Source: ECT2AJA-110-A sp035399845 (GTDB lineage Bacteria; Planctomycetota; Phycisphaerae; UBA1845; UTPLA1). Taken from it: a stretch of DNA of 64,000 nt. Under the pieces are notes generated by a model. That model worked only from the letters and a program-made list of their open reading frames with translations, was not told the DNA's origin and searched no databases. A program made the translations under genes and the position numbers. The stretch is from NCBI GenBank assembly GCA_035399845.1, contig DAOPJV010000007.1, forward strand, positions 1 to 64,000, written 5' to 3'. Positions 1 through 7,585 of the stretch are shown here, piece by piece (position 1 is the stretch's first letter; every line of letters begins with the position of its first letter).

Positions 1-2
1 AG

Positions 3-113
3 CCAGTTGGCGACTCCAGAATAATCAGCCACGACTTGGTGAAATATGCGGGCTATGACCTGTCGCACTCCCCCGAGCGTTGCCCTGAGTGTGGAGTGAG
101 TCGTGCGTCGTGA
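3..113 (+). CDS. C-terminal end of a zinc-ribbon protein (partial, degenerate)
   Basis: The window opens inside a reading frame that ends AGYDLSHSPERCPECG plus six more residues. This is the tail shared by at least four other genes here (for example 19011-19625). Family members carry two cysteine pairs, CxxCGYDL and CPECG, which should bind one zinc. In this copy the first pair is replaced by V and A (VKYAG), so only two ligands remain and the ribbon probably cannot fold normally. The stop TGA (111-113) lies inside a 7-nt repeat ladder, as it does for the paralogues at 13457 and 19011. The upstream part lies outside the window, and the visible upstream codons do not resemble the Arg-rich linker of the paralogues. 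This may therefore be a decayed or rearranged copy. Function unknown. Confidence 0.5.
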   Translation, partial: PVGDSRIISHDLVKYAGYDLSHSPERCPECGVSRAS

Positions 114-122
114 GTGTTGAGT
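95..122 (+). repeat. R2 heptad ladder
   Basis: Four 7-nt units of the form NNTGAGT or a near match (AGTGAGT, CGTGCGT, CGTGAGT, GTTGAGT) span the end and stop codon of the preceding zinc-ribbon frame, followed by GTGTCGGGCG. It is one of at least nine such ladders in the window. Confidence 0.6.
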
Positions 123-142
123 GTGTCGGGCGTTTCCTTGCG

Positions 143-445
143 ACCGCTGGCGCCGGATTCCCTTCCGGCGCCCCCTCCCCGCGACCGCTGGCGTCGGATT
201 CTCTTCCGGCGCCCTCTCCGCCCCCCGCGGGAATCCCTTCCCGCAACGCGACGTCGAAGGCTGGGCCGCAACAGGCGTTATGGCATCGAGTTGCGAGTTA
301 CAATGTGCGATTCGCTGGTGTCGTGGCGCCGGCTCGCGGAATGCTCTTTCGAATACGACGTGTGCGAAAGTTGGCGCACATCATTGGCGTACGCTCCGCG
401 GCCTTGGCGCTGGCGGGCAGGCCGACCAGTGGCGCGCGCCGCGAC
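143..445 (+). repeat. Composite I repeat, copy 1 (R3-R2-R4)
   Basis: The block starts with R3, present here as a 43-nt tandem doublet whose core is the palindrome GGCGCCGGA TTCCCT TCCGGCGCC, followed by a second hairpin CGGGAATCCCTTCCCG. A short ladder (ATCGAGT, TGCGAGT at 285-298) and an R4 block (about 310-445) follow. R4 ends in the motif GCGGGCAGGCCGACCAGTGG. The same order is repeated near 3664 and 4884. No coding potential is evident; the ORFs running through it are out of frame with one another between copies. Confidence 0.65.
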
Positions 446-562
446 GCGGCGCGAACAAATACCGCCTCTCGCCCGGAGAACGCCGACGCTTTTTCCGGCG
501 CCAGGACAACGCTACAGTGACGCGTGACGAACATGACGCGGCCTGAAGACGGAGACACACCG

Positions 563-1420
563 ATGAAGCGAATGCGAATTCTCGTACTCTCATGTCTGTT
601 TTGTCTGGTTGGCGGGAGCATGGGTAGCGGCCCCGCGTCGGCGCCCGGCGTTTCAACAAAAGGCGAGCTCGTTCGGTCGGCGACGCCCACTGACTTCCGC
701 AATGGACTTGTCGCCCGCTTCCGGGACGCGGACGCCGCGAAGTTGACCGAGTATCTGGAGTCCGAAGACACGACGCTCGCCATCGCCGCCGCATGGGAAA
801 AAGCGCGTCGAACGATCGCCCCGGGCGAAAGCGCTGACGCCGCCTACCCCGCGACGGCCCTGGCGCGATTCGCCGGGTTTGTTGAGGGCGCACTCCATGT
901 CCAACCGCCGACCCATTGGGAAGAGGGGCTTTCGAGCGCCGTGTATCGAAACCGCACATTCACCGGTTTCGCGGCGCCGCATGCGCCCTCAAAAGAACCC
1001 GGATTCGATCGGGAGAAACGCGCGTGGATCGTCACTGCGGGCAAACGAGAATTCAGAATCCCCGCGAATCAATTCGATTCAGACGGGTCTCACACCTACT
1101 CCATCACACTGTCCGACGACGGAGAATTCGCCTTCGTCGCCATGTACACGATGACACCTTCAAAATTCCCGGTGTTTCGCATTGATGTCGAGAGCGGTCG
1201 CATCCAGTGGCGGCGAGAGATTTGGGGCGGCGTTTGGCTTGGCGCCGGATCGGGACCGTGCCCGCAGCATGTGGATCTCCTCATTCGCGACAAGTCGGTG
1301 TACGTGTTCGGCGTCGGAATCCTGTCGCTATTCATCGAAGAGCTCGATGTGTCGACCGGCGATGTTGAGACAAGATTCGGAACAGGGTACATGGACTGGG
1401 TTTCACCTCGCAGGGCGTAA
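563..1420 (+). CDS. Exported protein of unknown function
   Basis: A 285-residue protein beginning MKRMRILVLSC. The ATG at 563 follows GGAG by about 9 nt and gives a clear signal peptide (charged start, hydrophobic core, small residues near GSGPASA), so the longer frame starting at 524 is not preferred. The N-terminal third after the signal is helical and charged. The remainder contains strand-rich segments (TYSITLSDDGEFAFVAM, FPVFRIDVESGRIQW, IEELDVSTGDVETRF) that look like repeats of a beta-propeller. It probably acts outside the cytoplasmic membrane. No enzymatic motif is recognised. It stands alone, converging on the P-domain gene at 1808 across repeat-rich DNA. Confidence 0.7.
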   Translation: MKRMRILVLSCLFCLVGGSMGSGPASAPGVSTKGELVRSATPTDFRNGLVARFRDADAAKLTEYLESEDTTLAIAAAWEKARRTIAPGESADAAYPATALARFAGFVEGALHVQPPTHWEEGLSSAVYRNRTFTGFAAPHAPSKEPGFDREKRAWIVTAGKREFRIPANQFDSDGSHTYSITLSDDGEFAFVAMYTMTPSKFPVFRIDVESGRIQWRREIWGGVWLGAGSGPCPQHVDLLIRDKSVYVFGVGILSLFIEELDVSTGDVETRFGTGYMDWVSPRRA

Positions 1421-1807
1421 GCCACGAACAACGACCCTGCGAAAAGCCAGCCCGGATAGCCAGACGCGTGGAGTTCGCCGCGGACGATCGGACCCACGAC
1501 CTGTCAGAGCCGCGCGGCGGCGCCGGGGGCTGGGCCGCACATGCGCCGCCGGTCGTTGCGGCCGTGGCGGGTGGAACCCGCCCTACGATTCTCCATTGGC
1601 GGCGCCTTGTGAGTGTCGCGGGCGCCGGGCGGCGCCTCGACAACGACGCGGCCCAGGCTCGACGCGCGACTCCGGCGCACCCTCCGCGGCCTTCGCACTG
1701 GCGGACAAGCCGACCAGTGGCACGCGCTTTGACGCAATGCGAACAAACAGGGCCCCCCCCCGAAGCCGACCAGTGTCACGCGCGCGATCGCGGCTCGACC
1801 CCGGCGG
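1421..1807. repeat. Convergent spacer with R5 and R4 repeats
   Basis: This 387-nt spacer between two convergent genes holds an R5 palindrome (GGCGGGTGGAACCCGCCC at about 1567-1584) and an R4 block (about 1616-1738) ending in GACAAGCCGACCAGTGGC. A C9 homopolymer lies at about 1750. No credible gene is present. Confidence 0.6.
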
Positions 1808-3370
1808 TCAGCGTCGTCGCGCGGCGCGTCGGTGTCTTTTCATTCGGCTCCAACCGATGAGCAGGAACGGCATCATCATGGGCGCGCCACCGCCGCAGCA
1901 GGCGTTTGTGTCGGGAACTACCTGGGCGCTGTTGTCTTCCGGGTCACAACCGTCGGGGATTCCGTCGTTGTCGGCATCGGCGTTGTCGTCGAAGCCGGGG
2001 CAGAGGTCGGCGCTGTCGCAGACACCGTCGCCGTCGGAATCGTTGGACGCATCATTCGGGCACGGGTCGGAGAAATCGCAGACGCCGTCACCATCGCTGT
2101 CGCCGGTCGCGTCGATGCCGTCGCACAGATCTCTGTCATCACAAACGCCGTCACCGTCACTATCGCCGCTGGCGTTGTCGCCGTCACAGATGTCGAAGTT
2201 GTTGCAGATGCCGTCGCCGTCATCATCGCCGGACGCGTCGTCGCCGATGCAATCGTCGCAACCGTTGCCGACGCCGTCGTTGTCATCGTCGTCGAGAACG
2301 CAGGTGGTGATCTCCATCGACCAGTCGACGAGCTGGCCCTCGTCGCCGCCGCTATTGTCAAAGATATCGAGGACCCACAGGCCGTTGGGGTCTTCACCAA
2401 TGAAGGCGGCGAGTCCTTCTTCGGGCGCGACGAATAACTCGACAACCATGGTGTCGTAGTCGACTTCGGTGACGGACCCGGGCGGATTGAAATCGCCCGC
2501 GTCGTCATCCCAAACCGTGCCGTTGAAGACGTCGGCCTTGGCGCCGCCGTTGTAGGTTGAGAGCGTCACGATGGCGCCCGCCGGTGACGTGAGCGTGATA
2601 TTCAGGTCGGCGGAATAGGTGTGCGTGATGAAGGTGGTGACGTTGATATCGCACACAAAGGTGTCGAGCCCATCCACATGAAGGGTCGATGTGGTCGTGT
2701 TGTTATCGACAATCGCGCGCGGCAGGGCGCCGTCATCGGTGGGGATATGGGTCGGGGTGTTTGCCAGATCACTCGGCAGCGTTGTAAGGATCAGCGACCA
2801 CGCGTCGAGCGTGCCGTCATCCGACGCCATATCGTCGTCGGCGATCGTCAATGTCCAGTCGCCGTTGGGGTTTTCGCCGATGAACGCGCCGAGCGGCTCT
2901 TCGGGCGCCAGCGGGGTCACGACGCCGTTGTTCATATAACTGAAATCGCCGACCGGACCGGGGGCGTTTGTGTCACCGGCGTCGTCGTCCCATGTGGTTC
3001 CGTTGAACAGATTGCCGAAGGGGGCGCCATTGTCGGTGGAAATCGTGACCACAGTGCCTTCAGGGGATGTCAGCGTGAAGTCGAGGTCGCCACAGAAGGT
3101 GTGCTGGATAAACGTGATGAGATCGACATCCCAAAGGAAAGGGTCGAGCCCGGCAACGGTGATCGTTGAGGTGATTGTGACCGAGCCATCGATGGTCGCG
3201 GGCAATGCGGGGTCGCCGCTGTCGAAGGTGGTGGTGGTCGACGGGCAGCCGTCGGGCGCGGGCGGCGCGTCGGCGCGGATGGTGTTGGCGACAGTCGCCA
3301 TGAGCGCGGCGGCGGCAAGCAGGAACAGTGGCGCCCGGAGGGACGTCTTGCGTGTCTGCGGAACGATCAT
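1808..3370 (-). CDS. Exported P-domain and thrombospondin-3 repeat protein with Cys-Gly C-terminal anchor
   Basis: A 520-residue secreted protein. The ATG is preceded by GGGAG at proper spacing and encodes a signal peptide ending near IRADA. Two proprotein-convertase P-domains follow (about residues 45-200 and 205-355), recognisable from FTLTSPEGT..ISTDNG and ITLTSPAGA..LSTYNG, each ending in an NGDWTL/NGLWVLDI strand. About residues 358-475 form a string of thrombospondin type 3 calcium-binding repeats (DSDGDGVCD type). The tail has two Cys, three Gly, a short Met/Phe/Leu hydrophobic stretch and an Arg/Lys-rich end. This is the layout of a C-terminal sorting signal, but it is neither PEP-CTERM nor the dockerin tail found on its neighbours. 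No protease domain is present, so an adhesive or structural role at the cell surface is likely. Confidence 0.85.
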   Translation of the reverse strand: MIVPQTRKTSLRAPLFLLAAAALMATVANTIRADAPPAPDGCPSTTTTFDSGDPALPATIDGSVTITSTITVAGLDPFLWDVDLITFIQHTFCGDLDFTLTSPEGTVVTISTDNGAPFGNLFNGTTWDDDAGDTNAPGPVGDFSYMNNGVVTPLAPEEPLGAFIGENPNGDWTLTIADDDMASDDGTLDAWSLILTTLPSDLANTPTHIPTDDGALPRAIVDNNTTTSTLHVDGLDTFVCDINVTTFITHTYSADLNITLTSPAGAIVTLSTYNGGAKADVFNGTVWDDDAGDFNPPGSVTEVDYDTMVVELFVAPEEGLAAFIGEDPNGLWVLDIFDNSGGDEGQLVDWSMEITTCVLDDDDNDGVGNGCDDCIGDDASGDDDGDGICNNFDICDGDNASGDSDGDGVCDDRDLCDGIDATGDSDGDGVCDFSDPCPNDASNDSDGDGVCDSADLCPGFDDNADADNDGIPDGCDPEDNSAQVVPDTNACCGGGAPMMMPFLLIGWSRMKRHRRAARRR

Positions 3371-3556
3371 GTATCGGCTCCCGAAGGGGTTTTGTCTAAG
3401 GTGAATCGCTGACGCCCGGGTCGAATGGACTTCGACATTGGCGGGAACAAGGGGATAAAGGAACCCCTGGCGTCATGATACCAATCCGGCGGCGAACGGA
3501 ATATACCCGGTGGGGAGTTCGACCGATATTGGGGCGCCCGCCGCGCGAGCTGGCGT

Positions 3557-3600
3557 GACGAGTGGCGAGTGTTGAGTCGTGAGTCTTGAGTTGTGAGTCG
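3557..3600 (+). repeat. R2 heptad ladder
   Basis: Six consecutive 7-nt units, NNCGAGT then NNTGAGT, in uninterrupted register. It lies in the spacer between the P-domain gene and the next gene; the spacer contains no credible ORF. Confidence 0.7.
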
Positions 3601-3663
3601 CAGGTTGTAGGGCGGGCCGTGAGCGCCAATGACGAACCGCGTGCCGTCGAATCGCATCGACCC

Positions 3664-3903
3664 CTGGCGCCGGATTCCCTTCCGGCGCCCTGTCCCGCGG
3701 GAATCCCTTTCCGCAATGCCAGGTTGTGGAGCGGGCCGTGAGATGAGGATAAGTGTCGAGTTGCGAGCGACGAGTGGCGAGTCGCTGGATTCGTGACGCC
3801 GGCTCGCGGAGCGTCTCGTCGGCAACGACGCGGCCGAGGAACGACGCGAGACGTCGGCGTCCCCTCCGCGGCCTTGGCGCTGGCGGGCAAGCCGGAGGCT
3901 GTC
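3664..3903 (+). repeat. Composite I repeat, copy 2 (R3-R2-R4)
   Basis: R3 (3664-3715) has both hairpins. It is followed by the connector GCCAGGTTGTGGAGCGGGCC, an R2 ladder at 3755-3782, then R4 to about 3903 with GCGGCCGAGGAACGACGCG and GCGCTGGCGGGCAAGCCG. The order and spacing match copies 1 and 3, so the composite behaves as one unit. Confidence 0.7.
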
Positions 3904-4126
3904 ATGGAATTGTTCCGCCCTTTCAGGGCGAATTTCGAGAAAACAACCCAATCCCGGGGCTGCGCTTCGACCGCGTTGCGGTCTGCGCTGACCCCGGGCT
4001 AACGTATTTCGCTCCTTCAGAGCGAGTTCCGGCCTGTCACCAAAGGCGCCTTCTCACAATTGGCTCGCTTGCGCCAAACCGTCGAATTCCCGAACAGCCT
4101 CGGGCAGGCCGACCAGTGGCGTGCGC
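3904..4126 (+). repeat. R6 multi-hairpin element followed by a partial R4
   Basis: R6 consists of a hairpin GCCCTTTCAGGGC, a long stem CCCGGGG...CCCCGGG enclosing TGCGCTTCGACCGC and its partner GCGGTC, and a last hairpin GCTCCTTCAGAGC. A second copy in inverted orientation lies at about 53950-54075 with different but still complementary stems. A short R4 end (CAGGCCGACCAGTGGCG) lies at 4092-4126. No gene is seen in 4080-4177. Confidence 0.6.
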
Positions 4127-4177
4127 CTGAGTGCGACAGCGCCGCCCGGCTCGCGACGAGGCCGCCAGCGATGGGGT

Positions 4178-4579
4178 TCAGATCAGTGAATTGAGGAACG
4201 CGACGTAGTCCGTCCCGCTGGCGGGCTTTCGCCGCACGCCGACGACTCCGGCGTCGTCAAGACGGCGCCCGGCGATGTGGTCTGTCGCGGATGAGAACAG
4301 GAGCAGCGGCAAGTTGTTGAACGTGTCTTTCCGCCGCAGTCGGAGCGCGAGTTCGACGCCATCCATCTCGGGCATACACACATCGATGATCGCGGCCGCG
4401 GGCATCGGGCGCTGCCCGCCCTCGACTTCCGACAGGTAGCTCAGCAGCGCGTCGCCGGAGCAGAATGTCCTCAGGCGATTTGGCACGTTCGACTTGGCCA
4501 TGAATCGCTCCATCAGCAGTCGTTCGGCTTCTTCGTCATCCACAAACACGATTTCGTTGGCATTTGCAACTTTGACCAA
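4178..4579 (-). CDS. Stand-alone response-regulator receiver protein
   Basis: A single CheY-like receiver domain of 133 residues with no output domain. Key residues are present: the acidic pair in FVDDEE (14-15), the phospho-acceptor Asp66 in IIDVCMPEMDG, Ser96/97 at the switch position and Lys118 in RRKPA. The TTG start at 4579 is proposed because a GGAGG lies 9 nt upstream. An in-frame ATG at 4600 has only a weak AGG, and that longer form would put seven extra residues before the domain. Such proteins pass a phosphoryl signal to a partner protein. No kinase is adjacent, so the partner is unknown. Confidence 0.85.
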   Translation of the reverse strand: MVKVANANEIVFVDDEEAERLLMERFMAKSNVPNRLRTFCSGDALLSYLSEVEGGQRPMPAAAIIDVCMPEMDGVELALRLRRKDTFNNLPLLLFSSATDHIAGRRLDDAGVVGVRRKPASGTDYVAFLNSLI

Positions 4580-4699
4580 GAGACATCGCCTCCGTTCCAT
4601 TGCCTGTCGCCCGCGCGGCCGCCGCGTGTTCGCGAGAACAATACCGGCAGGCGCCGGTCCGCGGAAGTGGCGCCGGGGTGTCACGCCGACGCAGGGCTG

Positions 4700-4852
4700 T
4701 CACACGTTGCGGACGATGTGGATGTTCCGACCGATCTCCGCCAACGCGCGAGCGGAGATCGGTGGGCGCCGTACACCGGACGCGGAAATGTCCACGCGGA
4801 TGCGCCCGCCCGTTGGGCTCAGCCCCGGCCCGACGCACATCACCCAATCCAC
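4700..4852 (-). CDS. Possible small protein or gene remnant
   Basis: A 50-residue frame starting at GTG 4852, 6 nt after GGAGGG, and running upstream of the receiver gene on the same strand. The residues (GGRIRVDISASGVRRPP then ISARALAEIGRNIHIVRNV) look like real protein rather than a GC shadow. The frame also continues a little upstream until it meets the R3 repeat at about 4884, so this could be the 3' end of a longer gene cut by repeat insertion. No family recognised. Confidence 0.3.
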   Translation of the reverse strand: MDWVMCVGPGLSPTGGRIRVDISASGVRRPPISARALAEIGRNIHIVRNV

Positions 4853-4883
4853 GATGCGCCCTCCGCCGTCGCCGGACTGAGCC

Positions 4884-5150
4884 GCTGGCGACGGATTCCC
4901 TTCCGGCGCCCTCTCCCGAGGAAATCCCTTCCCGCATGGCCAGGTTATCGAGCGGACGGTGAGTTTCTGACAAGTGTCGAGTGGCGAGTATCGAGTCACG
5001 AGGCGCCGGCTTCACAATGCCGGCTCGCTGGATGTCTTCTCGACAATGACGCGGCCGAGGATCGACGCGGGACTTCGGCGTCCCCTCCGCGGCCTCGGCG
5101 CTGGCGGGCAAGCCGACCAGTCGCACGCGCCACGACGCAACGCGGAGCGA
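4884..5150 (+). repeat. Composite I repeat, copy 3 (R3-R2-R4)
   Basis: R3 hairpins at 4884-4935, R2 ladder at 4976-5003 (GTCGAGT, GGCGAGT, ATCGAGT, CACGAGG), then R4 with GACGCGGCCGAGGATCGACG and GGCGGGCAAGCCGACCAGT. It is the same arrangement as near 143 and 3664. Confidence 0.7.
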
Positions 5151-5194
5151 CAGCGCCACCCGCCCGCCGACGGTCGCGGCGGGGCGAACCCGCC

Positions 5195-5707
5195 CTACGG
5201 CTCGCTCTGTGCAACGTCATTGCTAACGGGTTCATTTCCGGAGTTGACTCCACTTACTGGTGCGCCACACTCCGGACACGTCCCACTTTCGTTTCCGACA
5301 AGACAATATCCGCAATCGCACAATGACGGCGGCTTGCGGTTCTGTCGTCGAGACATCAACGCCCCCGCTGCAAACGCGGCAAAACACGCACATGGAAGCG
5401 GCCAGACACTCACCCAGTACCTGTACGATCCATCAAGCACGGGCCCTACCTTTTGGTAGATCGGCGTCCACCAGAAGTCCCAAGCCGGCTTACGGACGAC
5501 ATGAAGGCCGAATGATTCGCTGGGCCGATTTGCACCGCTGCGCAGGCTGCCGAAGAATACCCGTCCCCCTGCCAGATGCACAAAATAAGTCCTACCACGA
5601 TCCCTGAATTCAAAAATGTAGCGCACGCTGGCGACATTGATTGCCAGCGTCATGACGCCGAAAATCAGGAAACCCCACATAAGTACACGCGACACACGAC
5701 CCGTCAT
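5195..5707 (-). CDS. Membrane protein with C-terminal zinc ribbon
   Basis: A 170-residue protein starting MTGRVSRVLMWGFL (ATG 5707; the longer frame upstream runs through repeats). It has two predicted membrane helices, at about residues 8-28 and 100-120. The segment between them contains FVHLAGGRVFFGSLRSG. After the second helix comes SRRQNRKPP and a ribbon CDCGYCLVGNESGTCPECGAP with four cysteines, so zinc binding is expected on the cytoplasmic side. The overall plan matches the paralogues at 13457 and 19011. The stop TAG (5195-5197) lies inside an R5 repeat (CCCGCCCTAC). Function unknown. Confidence 0.75.
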   Translation of the reverse strand: MTGRVSRVLMWGFLIFGVMTLAINVASVRYIFEFRDRGRTYFVHLAGGRVFFGSLRSGANRPSESFGLHVVRKPAWDFWWTPIYQKVGPVLDGSYRYWVSVWPLPCACFAAFAAGALMSRRQNRKPPSLCDCGYCLVGNESGTCPECGAPVSGVNSGNEPVSNDVAQSEP

Positions 5708-5737
5708 GCTTCGATCAACCTCCGGCCGGGTGGCGCC

Positions 5738-6068
5738 GTGGGCGCGCGTGGGCGCGTGCCACTGGGCGGCTTGTCCGCCAACGCATCGGCCGCGACGTGA
5801 ACGCCACAATTCATCAACAACTGCCGGCCGCCTCGGCATTATATCGAGCGGTTCATGCAGCGCCCTTGCGCACGTGGACACGCCACGCGATCGCGCCGCG
5901 TATGTCGGCTGGCCGAATTGGCGATCGCCTTGCGGCGGCCGGCCGCCGTGGCGGGTGGACCCCACCCCACGACGCCACGAGAAAGCGGGCGCAGGGGCGA
6001 CATCGTTGGCGGGCGCGGCCTACCCTACAGCTCGCCACTCGTCACTCGAAACTCAGGACTCAAGACTC
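5738..6068. repeat. Repeat-filled spacer: inverted R4, R5-like blocks, R2 ladder
   Basis: It contains a reverse-oriented R4 end (about 5738-5790), R5-like segments (GTGGCGGGTGGACCCCACC near 5946, and GGCGGGCGCGGCCTACCC near 6008), and a minus-oriented R2 ladder of five NNNACTC units at 6034-6068. No credible gene is present. Confidence 0.55.
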
Positions 6069-6169
6069 ACAACAGTCGAATTGACCCTCGCATTCCCGCG
6101 GAATTCGGTTTTCAGGCGTTATCATCCCCGGGAGGGAGCGACTATTCACCAGGACCACTCGGAGGAGTC

Positions 6170-7363
6170 ATGCGACGAAGAACGGTTACCATATTGACGC
6201 TGACACTATTCGTCTTCGCATCAGACTCGGCGTGCAATCGATCGCGTACGCCAACATCGCCATCCGCGCCAGACACGCCGGCGGTCCCCGTGACACAACC
6301 GGCGCCGCCCTTCTCGCTGGATGCGCCCGCCGCGCCCTCGAAAGAGTACAACGGCCAGGACCTGTCCACCTTCAGCGGCGCCGCCCTTCGAGCCGGCGCG
6401 TCGGAGCTGGCCGAGGCGGAGGAATTTGCGGCGGCCATCCAGGTGGAGCACTGGGCCGTCGCCGCCGAACCGACGGACGGTGTCTATAACCTCGCGTGCT
6501 ATTACGCCCGGGCGGGCCTGATCGACGCGGGGTTCTATTGGCTGCAGAAGGCGGCGCTCGATGAAGGCGTCGACGCGGACTACCTCCTTGAAGACCGCGA
6601 CATGATCCCACTGCGATCCGACCCGCGCTGGGGTCGGATCGAAGCGTTCATGCGCGCCTGCAACGACTACTGGCCGAAAAGCGGCCATCATCGCGAAGTT
6701 GTGGTCACGCCGACGGGGTATCGTCCGGGCGCGCCCATCCCGGTCCTGGTCGGACTTCACGGCTATGGCGCCATGCCCGAGGACTTCGGCGGAGAATCCG
6801 AATACCAGGAACTCGCGGACGAGCTCAATATCGCTGTCGTCGGTATCAGTGGCACGCTGGCTCGCGGTCCCAGCCAGTTCGTCTGGTCGGAAGACATCGA
6901 TCGAGACATGAAGCACGTTCTTGCCGGTCTCGCTCACGTGAAGGATCGCGTCACACCCCAGCCGGGCGCCGTTGTCGTGATCGGCTTCAGCCAGGGGGGG
7001 CAGCTCGCGGGCGAGTTCTTCGCCCGAGCCCCGGCGTCTTACGCCGGCGCCATCATGCTCTGCCCGGGCATGCTCGGCGACGCGCATTTGCAGGAGGTCA
7101 CAAAATCGCCGCTCCTGGCCGATCGATCCGTCATCATCGTATCCGGCAAGAAGGAATCCCTGGGCAACCGGTTAATGGCCATGGACGCCGCCAAGTGGTT
7201 CCAGACCGCCCGCGCGCGTGTGACGGTGAAGGTCTTCCCGGAGATGGGCCATTCGTTTCCGCCGGACTACTTCCAGCACCTGCGCACATGGCTTGGCCAG
7301 ATACTCCGGCGCCCGAAGGATCTGGAAGGGCATTCGCCATCCCAGGCGGAGATGGAGTCCTGA
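6170..7363 (+). CDS. Exported alpha/beta-hydrolase (phospholipase/carboxylesterase type)
   Basis: A 397-residue protein. The ATG at 6170 sits 2 nt after an extended GGAGGAG, giving a hydrophobic leader ending FASDSAC, possibly a weak lipobox with Cys22. Residues about 70-165 are helical and end in SDPRWGRIEAFM, resembling a TPR-like segment with an end-of-repeat DPR motif. Residues about 175-375 form an alpha/beta-hydrolase: PVLVGLHGYGA gives the oxyanion loop, GFSQGG carries the nucleophile Ser274, and EMGHSFP gives the catalytic His361. This resembles serine esterases that act on phospholipid or acyl esters; the substrate cannot be deduced. The TGA stop forms the first unit of an R2 ladder. 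Confidence 0.85.
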   Translation: MRRRTVTILTLTLFVFASDSACNRSRTPTSPSAPDTPAVPVTQPAPPFSLDAPAAPSKEYNGQDLSTFSGAALRAGASELAEAEEFAAAIQVEHWAVAAEPTDGVYNLACYYARAGLIDAGFYWLQKAALDEGVDADYLLEDRDMIPLRSDPRWGRIEAFMRACNDYWPKSGHHREVVVTPTGYRPGAPIPVLVGLHGYGAMPEDFGGESEYQELADELNIAVVGISGTLARGPSQFVWSEDIDRDMKHVLAGLAHVKDRVTPQPGAVVVIGFSQGGQLAGEFFARAPASYAGAIMLCPGMLGDAHLQEVTKSPLLADRSVIIVSGKKESLGNRLMAMDAAKWFQTARARVTVKVFPEMGHSFPPDYFQHLRTWLGQILRRPKDLEGHSPSQAEMES

Positions 7364-7443
7364 GTTATGAGTGTCGCTTGCGTTGGGCGCTCACTCACTT
7401 TTGTATCGTCGCGCCCCCACCCGTGAACGGGTGGGCCACCCGG
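7359..7443 (+). repeat. Composite II repeat (R2-linker-R1) at a stop codon
   Basis: Two heptads (CCTGAGT, TATGAGT) are followed by a linker GTCGCTTGCGTTGGGCGCTC and R1: GTATCGTCGCG, hairpin CACCCG-TGAA-CGGGTG, then GGCCACCCGG. The first TGA is the stop codon of the hydrolase gene. The R1 hairpin may act as a 3' end structure, but there is no T tract. Confidence 0.7.
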
Positions 7444-7585
7444 CCGAGCCCGCTCGCGCAAATCGCCATCGTCACTAACACTCCCGCCGCCGAAACGAAA
7501 ATCGCCAGACGCCCCGGTCCATTGACCGAAGCGCCTGGCTTTTTTGCAGTCCCCAGACGCATGACATCTCAGGCGGTCTGTCGGA

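Noticed and set aside
1182..2459. 425-codon plus-strand ORF
   Set aside because: Crosses the end of one real gene, a repeat-filled spacer and the antisense of another; the C-terminal Ser/Pro-rich part is the reverse of the thrombospondin repeats.
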